Shown piece after piece: positions 36,650 through 44,645 of a stretch of DNA of 64,000 nt. The notes under the pieces were generated by a model. The model saw only the letters and a program-made list of their open reading frames with translations. It was not told the DNA's origin and ran no database searches. The stretch's first letter is position 1; each line of letters opens with the position of its first letter. Origin of the DNA: CALEMW01 sp035447065. GTDB taxonomy: Bacteria; Krumholzibacteriota; Krumholzibacteriia; LZORAL124-64-63. The translations under genes were made by a program, and so were the position numbers. The DNA lies in NCBI GenBank assembly GCA_035447065.1, contig DAOTGJ010000006.1:61720-125719 (forward strand), read 5' to 3'.

Positions 36650-37683
36650 CGGGCCTCACGGAGCTCCTGGCCGCCCTGCCCTGGCAGACCGGCGACGGCC
36701 CCTGGACCTCGGTGGCCCTCTGGAGCCGCGCCACCGTGCGCCGCAACCTGCCGGACCTGCGCTTCGGCGCCAAGGCGGGCGACGCCGAGCGGGAACGGGC
36801 CGTGGCCCGCCTGTCCCAAGCCCTGGGCGAGTTGCCCCGCTTCCAGGGCGCCGTGGCCGTGGATCCCACGGACCTGGACAGCCTGGGCCGGCTCCAGCTC
36901 GTGGAGGCGGGTCTGAGCGACGACCCCGACGACACCGCGCCGCTGATCCTGGCGCCCGACGGCGGCCTGGCCGCCCGCCTGGGCGGCCACGACCACCTGG
37001 AGCTCTTCGCCACCGTGCGCGGCCTGGACCCCCTGACCGCCCGCCGCGAGGTGCTGGAGGCGGAGCGGGCCCTGGAGGCGATCCTGGAGTTCGCCTTCGA
37101 CGACGCCTTCGGCTACCTCACCGCCGATCCGTCCCGCTGCGGCACGGCCCTGCTCTTCGAGACCATGCTGCACCTGCCGGCCCTGCTCATCGGCGGCGAC
37201 CTCAAGACCACCCTGGACCGCCTGCTGGAGCGGGGCCTCGCCTTCAGCGCCCCGCCGGCCGCCGCCGGCGAGATCCAGGGCGGGCTGGTGGTGGTCCGCA
37301 ACACCGTGACCCTGGGCGTCAGCGAGAAGTCCCTGGGCCGCGATTTCGCCCGCGAGGCGGCGGAGCTGACGGGCCTGGAGACCGTCCTGCGCACCCGCCT
37401 CCAGGAGGAGCAGCGCCTGCCCCTGGTGGACCGGCTGCACCGGGCCCTGGGCACCCTGCGGCACTGCCGCCTGCTCCCGGAGGGCGAGGCGCGCCACCTG
37501 CTGTCCCTGCTGCGGCTGGGGCGGGAGCTGGACCTGCTGCCCGCCGGCCCCGACGACCCCGACGTGGACCGTCTCCTGATGATCCAGCAGCACGCCCACC
37601 TGGCCCGCTGGGCCGCCGAGAACGGCGAGGACGGCCTGCCCGACGCCGTCCGCGCCCGCTTCCTGCGCCGGCTCGTGGCCTGA
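36646..37683 (+). CDS. mcsB: McsB-like protein with degenerate active site (probable pseudokinase)
   Basis: A 345-residue homologue of protein arginine kinase McsB (363 residues in Bacillus). Structural positions are kept: FAFDDAFGYLT, MLHLPALL, RNTVTLGVSE and a C-terminal helical domain (LGTLRHCRLLPEGEARHLLS). The catalytic ones are not. The motif NEEDH is GGHDH (113-117); the CPTN Cys is Asp161; the phosphate-binding Arg in GTGLRAS is Leu170; YGEGSE is PAAAGE (about 204-209); and SSRIRLARN is WSRATVRRN (26-34), losing one Arg. The frame is intact, with no stop or shift, so loss of kinase activity rather than decay is inferred. It overlaps the mcsA-like gene by 4 bp and lies 194 bp before clpC. 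Confidence 0.8.
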   Translation: MTGLTELLAALPWQTGDGPWTSVALWSRATVRRNLPDLRFGAKAGDAERERAVARLSQALGELPRFQGAVAVDPTDLDSLGRLQLVEAGLSDDPDDTAPLILAPDGGLAARLGGHDHLELFATVRGLDPLTARREVLEAERALEAILEFAFDDAFGYLTADPSRCGTALLFETMLHLPALLIGGDLKTTLDRLLERGLAFSAPPAAAGEIQGGLVVVRNTVTLGVSEKSLGRDFAREAAELTGLETVLRTRLQEEQRLPLVDRLHRALGTLRHCRLLPEGEARHLLSLLRLGRELDLLPAGPDDPDVDRLLMIQQHAHLARWAAENGEDGLPDAVRARFLRRLVA

Positions 37684-37813
37684 CGCCGCGCCCGCCGCAG
37701 GCGCCCGCTTCCCGGCGTTCCCCGGCGATTCGCGGTCAAGTCCCTGGACCTCCGACCGATCCTATGGAAGGATGACGGACCGCTGGCCGTGGTGTGCGGC
37801 GGCGTGTTCGACG

Positions 37814-37819
37814 TATATT
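37814..37819 (+). promoter_or_regulatory. Possible -10 element of clpC
   Basis: TATATT at 37814-37819, 59 bp before the clpC start, in an otherwise G+C-rich spacer. No convincing -35 lies 16-18 bp upstream. It is flanked by a short inverted repeat, CGAC (37809-37812) and GTCG (37820-37823), that could be an operator. Confidence 0.3.
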
Positions 37820-37877
37820 GTCGGCACGGGTTCGCCATGACCCCCGCCGACCCAAGACGCGAACGGAGGCGCTATCC

Positions 37878-40361
37878 ATGAACGACCGCTTCACCCAGCG
37901 GGTCCGCAAGGTCCTCTTCCTGGCCAGGGACGAGGCCGGACGCATGCAGCACGACTACATCGGCACCGAGCACCTGCTGCTCGGCATCATCCGCGAGGGC
38001 GAAGGGATCGCCGCGCGGGTGCTCCAGCGCCTCGGCATCGATTTCTCCCAGATCCAGCAGGCCATCGAAGAGGTCATCACGCCCCAGAGCGGCACCATCA
38101 CCATCGGCGAGATCCCGTTCACGCCGCGCGCCAAGCGCGTGCTGGAGATCTCCATCGACGAGGCCCGGATCCACAACCACAACTACGTGGGCACGGAGCA
38201 CCTGCTGCTCGCCCTGATCAAGGAGGGCGAGGGCGTGGCCTCCCGCGTTCTGACCGAGCTGGGCGCCGACCACGAGCGCGTGCGCCGCGAGGTCCTGAAG
38301 ATGCTGGGCAGCGTGGAGCGCCCCAAGGAGCAGGAGAAGAAGGAGAAGAAGCGCGAGACCCCGGTGCTGGAGCAGTTCGGCCGCAACCTCACGGACATGG
38401 CCCGCGAGAGCAAGCTGGACCCCACCATCGGCCGCGGCAAGGAGATCGAGCGCGTCATCCAGATCCTCTCGCGCCGCAAGAAGAACAACCCCGTGCTGAT
38501 CGGCGAGCCCGGCGTGGGCAAGACCGCCATCGCCGAGGGGCTGGCCACGCGCATGGTGGAGGGCCAGGTGCCCGTGACCCTGCGCGACAAGGAGCTGGTG
38601 ACCCTGGACCTGGCCAGCGTGGTGGCCGGCACCAAGTACCGCGGCCAGTTCGAGGAGCGCCTCAAGCAGATCATGGCCGAGATCCGCGAGTCGGAGGACG
38701 TCATCCTGTTCATCGACGAGCTGCACACCATCGTGGGCGCCGGCGGCGCGGAGGGGGCCATCGACGCCTCCAACATGCTCAAGCCGTCCCTGGCGCGCGG
38801 CGAGATCCAGTGCATCGGCGCCACCACCATGGACGAGTACCGCAAGTTCATCGAGAAGGACGGCGCCCTGGAGCGCCGCTTCCAGACCGTTATGGTCAAC
38901 CCACCGTCCGAGGACGAGACCATCGAGATCCTCTACGGCCTGCGCGACCGCTACGAGGCCCATCACCGCGTGACCTTCGAGGACGAGGCCATCCAGGCCG
39001 CCGTGTGGCTGAGCAACCGCTACATCAGCGGGCGCGCGCTGCCGGACAAGGCCATCGACATCATCGACGAGGCCGGCTCGCGGGCCCGCCTCTCCATGGC
39101 GGTCATGCCTCCCGACCTGCGCCAGCTGGAGACGCAGATCCTGGAGGTGGTGAAGGAGAAGGAGGCGGCCATCGGCTCCCAGGAGTTCGAGAAGGCCGCC
39201 CGCTTCCGCGACGAGGAGAAGGAGCTGAAGCAGAAGCTCAGCGACTACAAGAAGAGCTGGAAGCAGGACAACACCGAGCACCCCGTCACCGTGGACGTCA
39301 AGCTGGTCTGCCGCGTCATCGCCGACATCACGGGCATCCCCGTGGCCGAGGTGGAGGAGGAGGAGACCCAGAAGCTCCTGCGCATGGAAGAGGAGATGCG
39401 CAAGTTCATCATCGGGCAGGAGGGCGCCCTGGACGCGGTCAGCAAGGCCATCCGGCGCAACCGGGCCGGCCTGCGCGACCCCAAGCGCCCCATCGGCTCC
39501 TTCCTGTTCATGGGCCCCACCGGCGTGGGCAAGACCGAGGTGGCCCGGCGCCTGGCCGAGTTCCTCTTCGGCGACCAGTCCGCCCTGGTGCGCGTGGACA
39601 TGTCCGAGTACATGGAGAAGCACGCCGTGAGCCGCCTGGTGGGCGCGCCCCCGGGCTACGTGGGCTACGACGAGGGCGGCATGCTGACCGAGAAGGTCCG
39701 CCGCAAGCCCTACTCCGTGATCCTGCTGGACGAGATCGAGAAGGCCCACCCGGACGTCTTCAACATCCTGCTGCAGGTGCTGGAGGACGGCCAGCTCACC
39801 GACAGCTTCGGCCGCACGGTGGACTTCAAGAACACGGTGGTCATCATGACCAGCAACGTGGGCAGCCGCCGCGCCAAGGAGAGCAAGAGCCTGGGCTTCG
39901 GCTCCCACGAGGAGGGCAACAAGAACGTGCGCATCAAGTCGGTCATCGACCAGGACCTCAAGCGCACCTTCAGCCCCGAGTTCCTCAACCGCGTGGACGA
40001 GCTGATCTTCTTCAACGCCCTGGACCGCCCGGACATGCGGGCCATCGTGGAGATCCTGCTCAGCGACGTGAACAAGCGCCTGAAGAAGATGGACATCGTC
40101 TTCGAGTTCAGCGACTCGGCCAAGGACTTCCTCTGCGACGTGGGCTACGACCCCGACCACGGCGCGCGGCCCCTGCGCAGGGCCATCCAGAAGTACGTGG
40201 AGGACCCCCTGAGCGAGAAGCTGCTCCGGGGCGAGTTCTCCGGCCACTGCACCCTGCAGATCGAGGCCGGCAACGACAGCCTGGTCTTCGTCGTGCAGCC
40301 CCGGGGCGGCAAGGAGCCGGCCAAGCGGCCGGTGCCCGACGACGCTCCCGCGGCCGAGTAG
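37878..40361 (+). CDS. clpC: ClpC-type AAA+ unfoldase
   Basis: An 827-residue HSP100 unfoldase that feeds proteins into ClpP. The two N-terminal Clp repeats (about 1-140) are followed by AAA-1 with GEPGVGKT and Walker B VILFIDELH, a middle region with a UVR-type motif (EFEKAARFRDEEKELKQKL) as in ClpC and not in ClpA or ClpB, and AAA-2 with GPTGVGKT and VILLDEIEKAHPDVFN. The ClpP-docking loop reads SLGFG. ATG 37878 has GGAGG eight bases upstream. The half McsA and McsB-like genes sit directly before it, suggesting they act as adaptors. A strong intrinsic terminator follows. Confidence 0.97.
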   Translation: MNDRFTQRVRKVLFLARDEAGRMQHDYIGTEHLLLGIIREGEGIAARVLQRLGIDFSQIQQAIEEVITPQSGTITIGEIPFTPRAKRVLEISIDEARIHNHNYVGTEHLLLALIKEGEGVASRVLTELGADHERVRREVLKMLGSVERPKEQEKKEKKRETPVLEQFGRNLTDMARESKLDPTIGRGKEIERVIQILSRRKKNNPVLIGEPGVGKTAIAEGLATRMVEGQVPVTLRDKELVTLDLASVVAGTKYRGQFEERLKQIMAEIRESEDVILFIDELHTIVGAGGAEGAIDASNMLKPSLARGEIQCIGATTMDEYRKFIEKDGALERRFQTVMVNPPSEDETIEILYGLRDRYEAHHRVTFEDEAIQAAVWLSNRYISGRALPDKAIDIIDEAGSRARLSMAVMPPDLRQLETQILEVVKEKEAAIGSQEFEKAARFRDEEKELKQKLSDYKKSWKQDNTEHPVTVDVKLVCRVIADITGIPVAEVEEEETQKLLRMEEEMRKFIIGQEGALDAVSKAIRRNRAGLRDPKRPIGSFLFMGPTGVGKTEVARRLAEFLFGDQSALVRVDMSEYMEKHAVSRLVGAPPGYVGYDEGGMLTEKVRRKPYSVILLDEIEKAHPDVFNILLQVLEDGQLTDSFGRTVDFKNTVVIMTSNVGSRRAKESKSLGFGSHEEGNKNVRIKSVIDQDLKRTFSPEFLNRVDELIFFNALDRPDMRAIVEILLSDVNKRLKKMDIVFEFSDSAKDFLCDVGYDPDHGARPLRRAIQKYVEDPLSEKLLRGEFSGHCTLQIEAGNDSLVFVVQPRGGKEPAKRPVPDDAPAAE

Positions 40362-40390
40362 ACGCGGCCGCGGCCGCCTCGCGATCCGGG

Positions 40391-40418
40391 ACGGGGACCC
40401 CCAGGGGTCCCCGTTCTT
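40391..40418 (+). terminator. Intrinsic terminator after clpC
   Basis: A 10-bp perfect stem (40391-40400 with 40405-40414) with a 4-nt loop, followed by TCTT, 29 bp after the clpC stop. Confidence 0.7.
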
Positions 40419-40502
40419 GCGTTCCCGCCCCCCAGGTCTCAAATTGTCGCGGCACGGAACCCGGCGGGTCGGGGGGTGTTGCAAGCGCCCGAAACCCTCG
40501 TG

Positions 40503-40531
40503 TTGCGGGTGCCGGGCCCCTCTGATACCAT
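40503..40531 (+). promoter_or_regulatory. Putative promoter of bamA
   Basis: TTGCGG at 40503-40508, a 17-bp spacer and TACCAT at 40526-40531 (within TGATACCAT), about 50 bp before the bamA start. It uses the same TACCAT -10 as the hsp20 promoter. Confidence 0.45.
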
Positions 40532-40583
40532 GCGCCGGCTTCGATCTCCCACGTTTCCCCTCGAACGACGGATCGCCATTGGG

Positions 40584-42923
40584 ATGACGCAGAGAACCAC
40601 CCTTCTGATCGCGTGCTGGCTGCTCCTGGCCGGCGCTTCCGGAGCGCTCGCCCAGCAGCAGGCCGCCGGTCCGCCGCCGGCCGCGCCCGCGCCGCGCACC
40701 ATCGTGGCCGTGGACGTGGTGGGGGCCCGCACCGTGGGCGCGCGCCAGGTCCAGGCCTGGGCGGACCTGCGCCCCGGAGACCTCTTCTCCAACGACGCCG
40801 CCGCCGCCGCCATCCGCGGCCTCTTCGACACCGGCAAGTTCTCGGACGTGTTCGTCTACCGCCAGGACGAACCCGACGGCGTGCGCGTGATCCTGAACCT
40901 GACGGAGTTCCCGCGCATCAAGGAGATCGTGTTCAAGGGCAACGAGAAGGTGGGGGAGAAGGACCTGGAGGAGGCCTTTCCGCCGCTCATCGGCCAGTTC
41001 GCCAACCGCGCGGTGCTGGTGCGCGAGCTGCAGCCCCTGCGCGACCTCTACCAGGAGAAGGGCTACTACAGCATGGAGGCCCACCTGGACTCGTCCGTGG
41101 TGGACACCAACAACCTCATGCAGCTGGTGGTCACCGTGGACGAGGGCGAGAAGCTCAAGGCCCGCACCATCGACTTCGAGGGCAACACCGTCTTCAGCGA
41201 CGACGATCTGCGCGGCAAGATGAAGCAGAGCACCGGCGGCTTCCTGCGCAGCGCCACCTTCAAGCCCCAGCAGTTCGACGCGGACAAGGAGAAGATCGCG
41301 CTCTGGTACCGCGACCACGGCTACCTGGACGCCCAGGTCACGGACGTGGACATGGAGTTCGCCGAGGACCGCGCCAAGGTGGACCTGACCCTCCACGTGG
41401 AGGAGGGCCCCCTCTACACCGTGGGCGACATCAACTGGGAGCAGAACGAGCGCTTCGACGACCTGGCCGTGGCCTCGCGCATCCTCCTGGAGAAGGACGA
41501 CGTCTTCCGCGAGAGCGACTACCAGGAGACCCTGCGCGCCCTCCACTCGCTGTACTGGGACACGGGCTACATCTACATCACCATCGAGCCCGAGCGCGAG
41601 ATCCGCGACCACGTGGTCAGCGTGACCTTCCGGTTCCAGGAGGGCGAGCCGGCCAGGATCCGCGACGTCCGCATCGTGGACAACCAGAAGACGCGCGACG
41701 AGGTCATCCTGCGCGAGATGCGCCTCTATCCGGGCGACGTCTTCAGCAACTCGCTCATCGAGCTGAGCCAGCGCGACATCTTCCAGCTGGGCTACTTCAA
41801 CAACGTGATGCCCGAGTTCCAGCCCGCGGACCAGGACGGCGACATCGACCTGATCATGAAGGTGGAGGAGAAGCAGACGGGCCAGTTCAGCTTCGGCATG
41901 GCCTACAGCGCGCAGACGTCGGTGACGGGCTTCATCCAGATCGCGGAGACCAACTTCCGCGGCAAGGGCCAGAACATCGGCCTGGCCTGGCAGTTCGGCT
42001 CGCGGCAGCGCTACATCGACCTGAACTTCACCGAGCCCTGGTTCCTGGGCACCCAGACCCTGGTGGGCGTGGACCTCTTCGACCGCTACCAGTACAACTT
42101 CGACGACTTCTACGAGAGCCGCCTCAAGGGCGCCGCCGTGCGCCTGGGCCGCCGCATCCCCGGCACCCGCTTCAGCCGCGTGGGCCTGCGCTACGAGCTC
42201 TCGGAGACGCGCCTGAGCAACTTCAGCTCCAGCTACGTCTCGTACCTGGACAACCTGGAGGAGCAGGTGGGCGCCGACGACCTGCCCTTCGAGCGCCTGG
42301 ACGAGGTGGACTGGCCGCGCAGCAAGAGCGCCGTGACCGTGAGCCTCTCGCGCAACAGCACGGACAACCCGTTCTTCCCCACGGCGGGCTCCAAGACCAA
42401 CTACAGCGTGGAGCTGAGCGGCGGCGTGCTGGGCGGCGAGATCGACTACCAGAAGCACCTGTTCAAGCACTCGTACTTCCAGAAGCTGCCCGGCGGCTTC
42501 GCCCTGCACCTGGGCACGGCCGTGGGCCTGATCCGGGGCGTGGGCGACGCCGACGCCGTGCCGGACTACGAGAAGTTCCGCCTGGGCGGCAACCGCATCT
42601 ACCCGGTGCGCGGCTACCGCGACCTGGAGGTGGTGCCCCGCGGCAACCCCGGCTTCATCGGCGGCCGCTTCTACACCACCCTGACCACCGAGGTCCTGTA
42701 CCCCTTGACCCGGGCGGTGCAGCTGCTAGCTTTCGTCGACCAGGGCGACACCTGGAACAGCTTCCGCGAGGCCGACTTCACCAACCTGCGCAAGGGCGCC
42801 GGGTTCGGCGTGCGCGTGGAGGTGCCCATGATGGGCACCATCGGATTCGACTACGGTTACGGGTTCGACCGGGTCGACGGACCGGGGTGGGAGCCCCACT
42901 TCAACTTCGGCACGTTCTTCTAG
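40584..42923 (+). CDS. bamA: Outer-membrane protein assembly factor BamA
   Basis: A 779-residue Omp85-family insertase. The signal peptide is residues 1-23 (ending ASGALA), then a short Pro/Ala linker and five POTRA domains (about 40-410); recognisable strands include RIKEIVFKGNEKV and RTIDFEGNTVFSDDDL. The C-terminal 16-strand barrel (about 430-779) contains GGNRIYPVRGYRDLE, with the conserved VRGY motif of loop 6, and ends in Phe (FNFGTFF), as a BAM substrate should. ATG 40584 gives a clean signal peptide; another in-frame ATG at 40530 would overlap the promoter and spoil it. skp follows after 22 bp. Confidence 0.96.
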   Translation: MTQRTTLLIACWLLLAGASGALAQQQAAGPPPAAPAPRTIVAVDVVGARTVGARQVQAWADLRPGDLFSNDAAAAAIRGLFDTGKFSDVFVYRQDEPDGVRVILNLTEFPRIKEIVFKGNEKVGEKDLEEAFPPLIGQFANRAVLVRELQPLRDLYQEKGYYSMEAHLDSSVVDTNNLMQLVVTVDEGEKLKARTIDFEGNTVFSDDDLRGKMKQSTGGFLRSATFKPQQFDADKEKIALWYRDHGYLDAQVTDVDMEFAEDRAKVDLTLHVEEGPLYTVGDINWEQNERFDDLAVASRILLEKDDVFRESDYQETLRALHSLYWDTGYIYITIEPEREIRDHVVSVTFRFQEGEPARIRDVRIVDNQKTRDEVILREMRLYPGDVFSNSLIELSQRDIFQLGYFNNVMPEFQPADQDGDIDLIMKVEEKQTGQFSFGMAYSAQTSVTGFIQIAETNFRGKGQNIGLAWQFGSRQRYIDLNFTEPWFLGTQTLVGVDLFDRYQYNFDDFYESRLKGAAVRLGRRIPGTRFSRVGLRYELSETRLSNFSSSYVSYLDNLEEQVGADDLPFERLDEVDWPRSKSAVTVSLSRNSTDNPFFPTAGSKTNYSVELSGGVLGGEIDYQKHLFKHSYFQKLPGGFALHLGTAVGLIRGVGDADAVPDYEKFRLGGNRIYPVRGYRDLEVVPRGNPGFIGGRFYTTLTTEVLYPLTRAVQLLAFVDQGDTWNSFREADFTNLRKGAGFGVRVEVPMMGTIGFDYGYGFDRVDGPGWEPHFNFGTFF

Positions 42924-42945
42924 GACGCGCCGCCGGAGGATGCCC

Positions 42946-43467
42946 ATGAACCGCAGCACCCGCCTGATCCTGCCCCTGCTCGCGCTGCTCCTGGCCAGCG
43001 GAGCCGCGGCCGCGGACAAGACCCTGGCCGTGATCGACTCCGAGCGCATCGTGCAGGAGTACCCGGCGGCCAAGGACGCCCAGGAGCAGTACCAGCGCTT
43101 CCTGCAGGAGAAGGAGCTGGAGGTCAACGAGCGGGAGCGCGAGCTCCAGGCCCTGGCCGAGAGCATCGAGAGCCAGAAGATGCTGCTGGGCGACGAGGCC
43201 CTGCGCGCCAAGGTGGACGAGTTCGAGCGCGCCAAGGCCGACTACTTCAACTTCCGCCAGCAGCTCGACACCCAGGCCGAGAGCGAGTACCAGGCCAAGA
43301 TCCAGCCCATCATCGACCAGGTGAAGCTGATCGTGGAACGTATTGGCAAAGAAGAGGGTTACGGGCTCATCGTGGATACCGCGAGCCTCACCACCGTCTA
43401 TCTGGACCCCGACGTGGACCTCACCGACCGCGTGCTGCAGGCCCTGGTCCGCGGCGTGGAAGAGTGA
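42946..43467 (+). CDS. skp: OmpH/Skp-like periplasmic chaperone
   Basis: A 173-residue OmpH-family chaperone that holds unfolded outer-membrane proteins. The signal peptide covers residues 1-21 (ASGAAA). A beta strand (LAVIDSERIVQEYP) leads into a long coiled coil (about 40-125) rich in Glu, Lys and Gln, and the C-terminal strand YGLIVDTASLTTVYLDPDVD closes the body, as in OmpH. ATG 42946 is preferred over ATG 42940 because GGAGGA ends five bases before it. The bamA-skp-lpxD order is widespread in diderms. Confidence 0.93.
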   Translation: MNRSTRLILPLLALLLASGAAAADKTLAVIDSERIVQEYPAAKDAQEQYQRFLQEKELEVNERERELQALAESIESQKMLLGDEALRAKVDEFERAKADYFNFRQQLDTQAESEYQAKIQPIIDQVKLIVERIGKEEGYGLIVDTASLTTVYLDPDVDLTDRVLQALVRGVEE

Positions 43468-43486
43468 TCGATTTTCATTGACTTCG

Positions 43487-43505
43487 CCTGCCGGCAGGGT
43501 CAGTT
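43487..43505 (+). other. 12-bp perfect palindrome followed by a T-run, before lpxD
   Basis: CCTGCCGGCAGG at 43487-43498, followed within 5 bp by TTTTT (43503-43507). The palindrome leaves little loop. It might act as a weak terminator after skp or as an operator. A second short hairpin lies at 43543-43557. Confidence 0.35.
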
Positions 43506-43605
43506 TTTCACAGGATTCCCATAGGGATACGGCCCCCCCTGGCGTCCGTTCCGGACGAGGAGGGGCCTTTCCACGCAACCGCCGCCCGGCGCGACGGGCC
43601 TCTGC

Positions 43606-44640
43606 ATGGAGATCTCGCTGAGCGAACTGGCCGCGCGCCTGGGGTTGGAACGGATCGGCGAGGCCGATCCGATCCTGCGCGGCGCCATGGGGTTCGAGTC
43701 GGCGGGGCCGGACCAGATCACCTTCGTGGACGCCCGCAAGCTGCTGCGGAGGCTGGGAGAGACCCGGGCGGGCGCTGTGATCGTGCCGGAGGGGGCGGAG
43801 CCCGTCGGCCCGGCCCTGCGCTCGGCCGACCCGCGGGCGGATTTCGCGCGCGTGCTGGCGCTCTTCGCGCCGGACCGCGACCGGATCCTGCCGCCGGAGA
43901 TCCATCCGTCGGCCGTCGTGCACCCGGACGCCCTGCTGGAGGCGGACGTGGCCCTGGGGCCCGGCTGCGTGGTGGGGCCGGGGGCGCGCGTCGGCGCCGG
44001 CTGCCGCCTGGGGGCCCACGTGGTCCTGGAGGCGGATGTGACCTTGGGCCGGGAATGCTGTCTGTACCACGGGAGCGTGGTGCGGGAACGCTGCCGCCTG
44101 GGGGACCGGGTGATCCTGCACGCGGGGGCGGTCATCGGCACGGACGGGTTCGGGTACCACCCGGGACCGGCGGGGCTGGTGAAGATCCCGCAGATCGGCA
44201 TCGTCGTCCTGGAGGACGACGTGGAGATCGGCGCCAACAGCTGCGTGGACCGCGCCACCACCGGCGTGACCCGCGTGGGCGCCGGCACCAAGATCGACAA
44301 CCTGTGCCAGATCGGGCACAACGTGGACTTCGGACGCCACGGGGCCATGTCGGCCCAGAGCGGCGTCTCGGGCAGCTGCCGCATCGGCGACGGCGTGACC
44401 TTCGGCGGGCAGACCGGCGTGGCGGACCACCTCGAGGTGGGCGACGGCGCCAGGATCGCCGCCCGCACGGCCGTCATCTCGAACGTTCCCGCCGGCGCCG
44501 CCGTCATCGGCTATCCGGCGGAGGAGTTCGCCAAAGGCATGCGGCTGATGGCCCTGTACCGACGTCTGCCGGAGCTGCAGAGCCGCCTCGCGGCCCTGGA
44601 GAAGCGGCTGGGACCCGAGATCGAGATCGTGGAGGAGTAG
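43606..44640 (+). CDS. lpxD: UDP-3-O-acylglucosamine N-acyltransferase
   Basis: A 344-residue LpxD for the third step of lipid A synthesis, acylating UDP-3-O-acyl-glucosamine from acyl-ACP. The N-terminal uridine-binding domain (about 1-95) contains SAGPDQITFVDARKLL. The left-handed beta helix (about 98-305) is built of hexapeptide repeats, with the catalytic His238 in LCQIGHNVDFGRHG and TDGFGYHPGPAGLVKIPQIG. A C-terminal helix (MALYRRLPELQSRLAALEKRL) forms the trimer-end coil. ATG 43606 lacks a strong SD. The stop is 5 bp before lpxC-fabZ. Confidence 0.96.
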   Translation: MEISLSELAARLGLERIGEADPILRGAMGFESAGPDQITFVDARKLLRRLGETRAGAVIVPEGAEPVGPALRSADPRADFARVLALFAPDRDRILPPEIHPSAVVHPDALLEADVALGPGCVVGPGARVGAGCRLGAHVVLEADVTLGRECCLYHGSVVRERCRLGDRVILHAGAVIGTDGFGYHPGPAGLVKIPQIGIVVLEDDVEIGANSCVDRATTGVTRVGAGTKIDNLCQIGHNVDFGRHGAMSAQSGVSGSCRIGDGVTFGGQTGVADHLEVGDGARIAARTAVISNVPAGAAVIGYPAEEFAKGMRLMALYRRLPELQSRLAALEKRLGPEIEIVEE

Positions 44641-44645
44641 ACGGG

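Noticed and set aside
36646..37683. Calling the McsB homologue a pseudogene
   Set aside because: The frame is intact, length is normal and the gene is translationally coupled; only catalytic residues are changed, which fits a pseudokinase better than decay.
37732..37760. CtsR operator upstream of clpC
   Set aside because: Only one GGTCAAG heptad is seen; the tandem second heptad and a ctsR gene are both missing.
37872..42509. 1545-codon minus-strand open frame opposite clpC and bamA
   Set aside because: Spans two unrelated plus-strand genes and their intergenic terminator, with low-complexity His/Val/Leu/Gln-rich translation; a compositional shadow.
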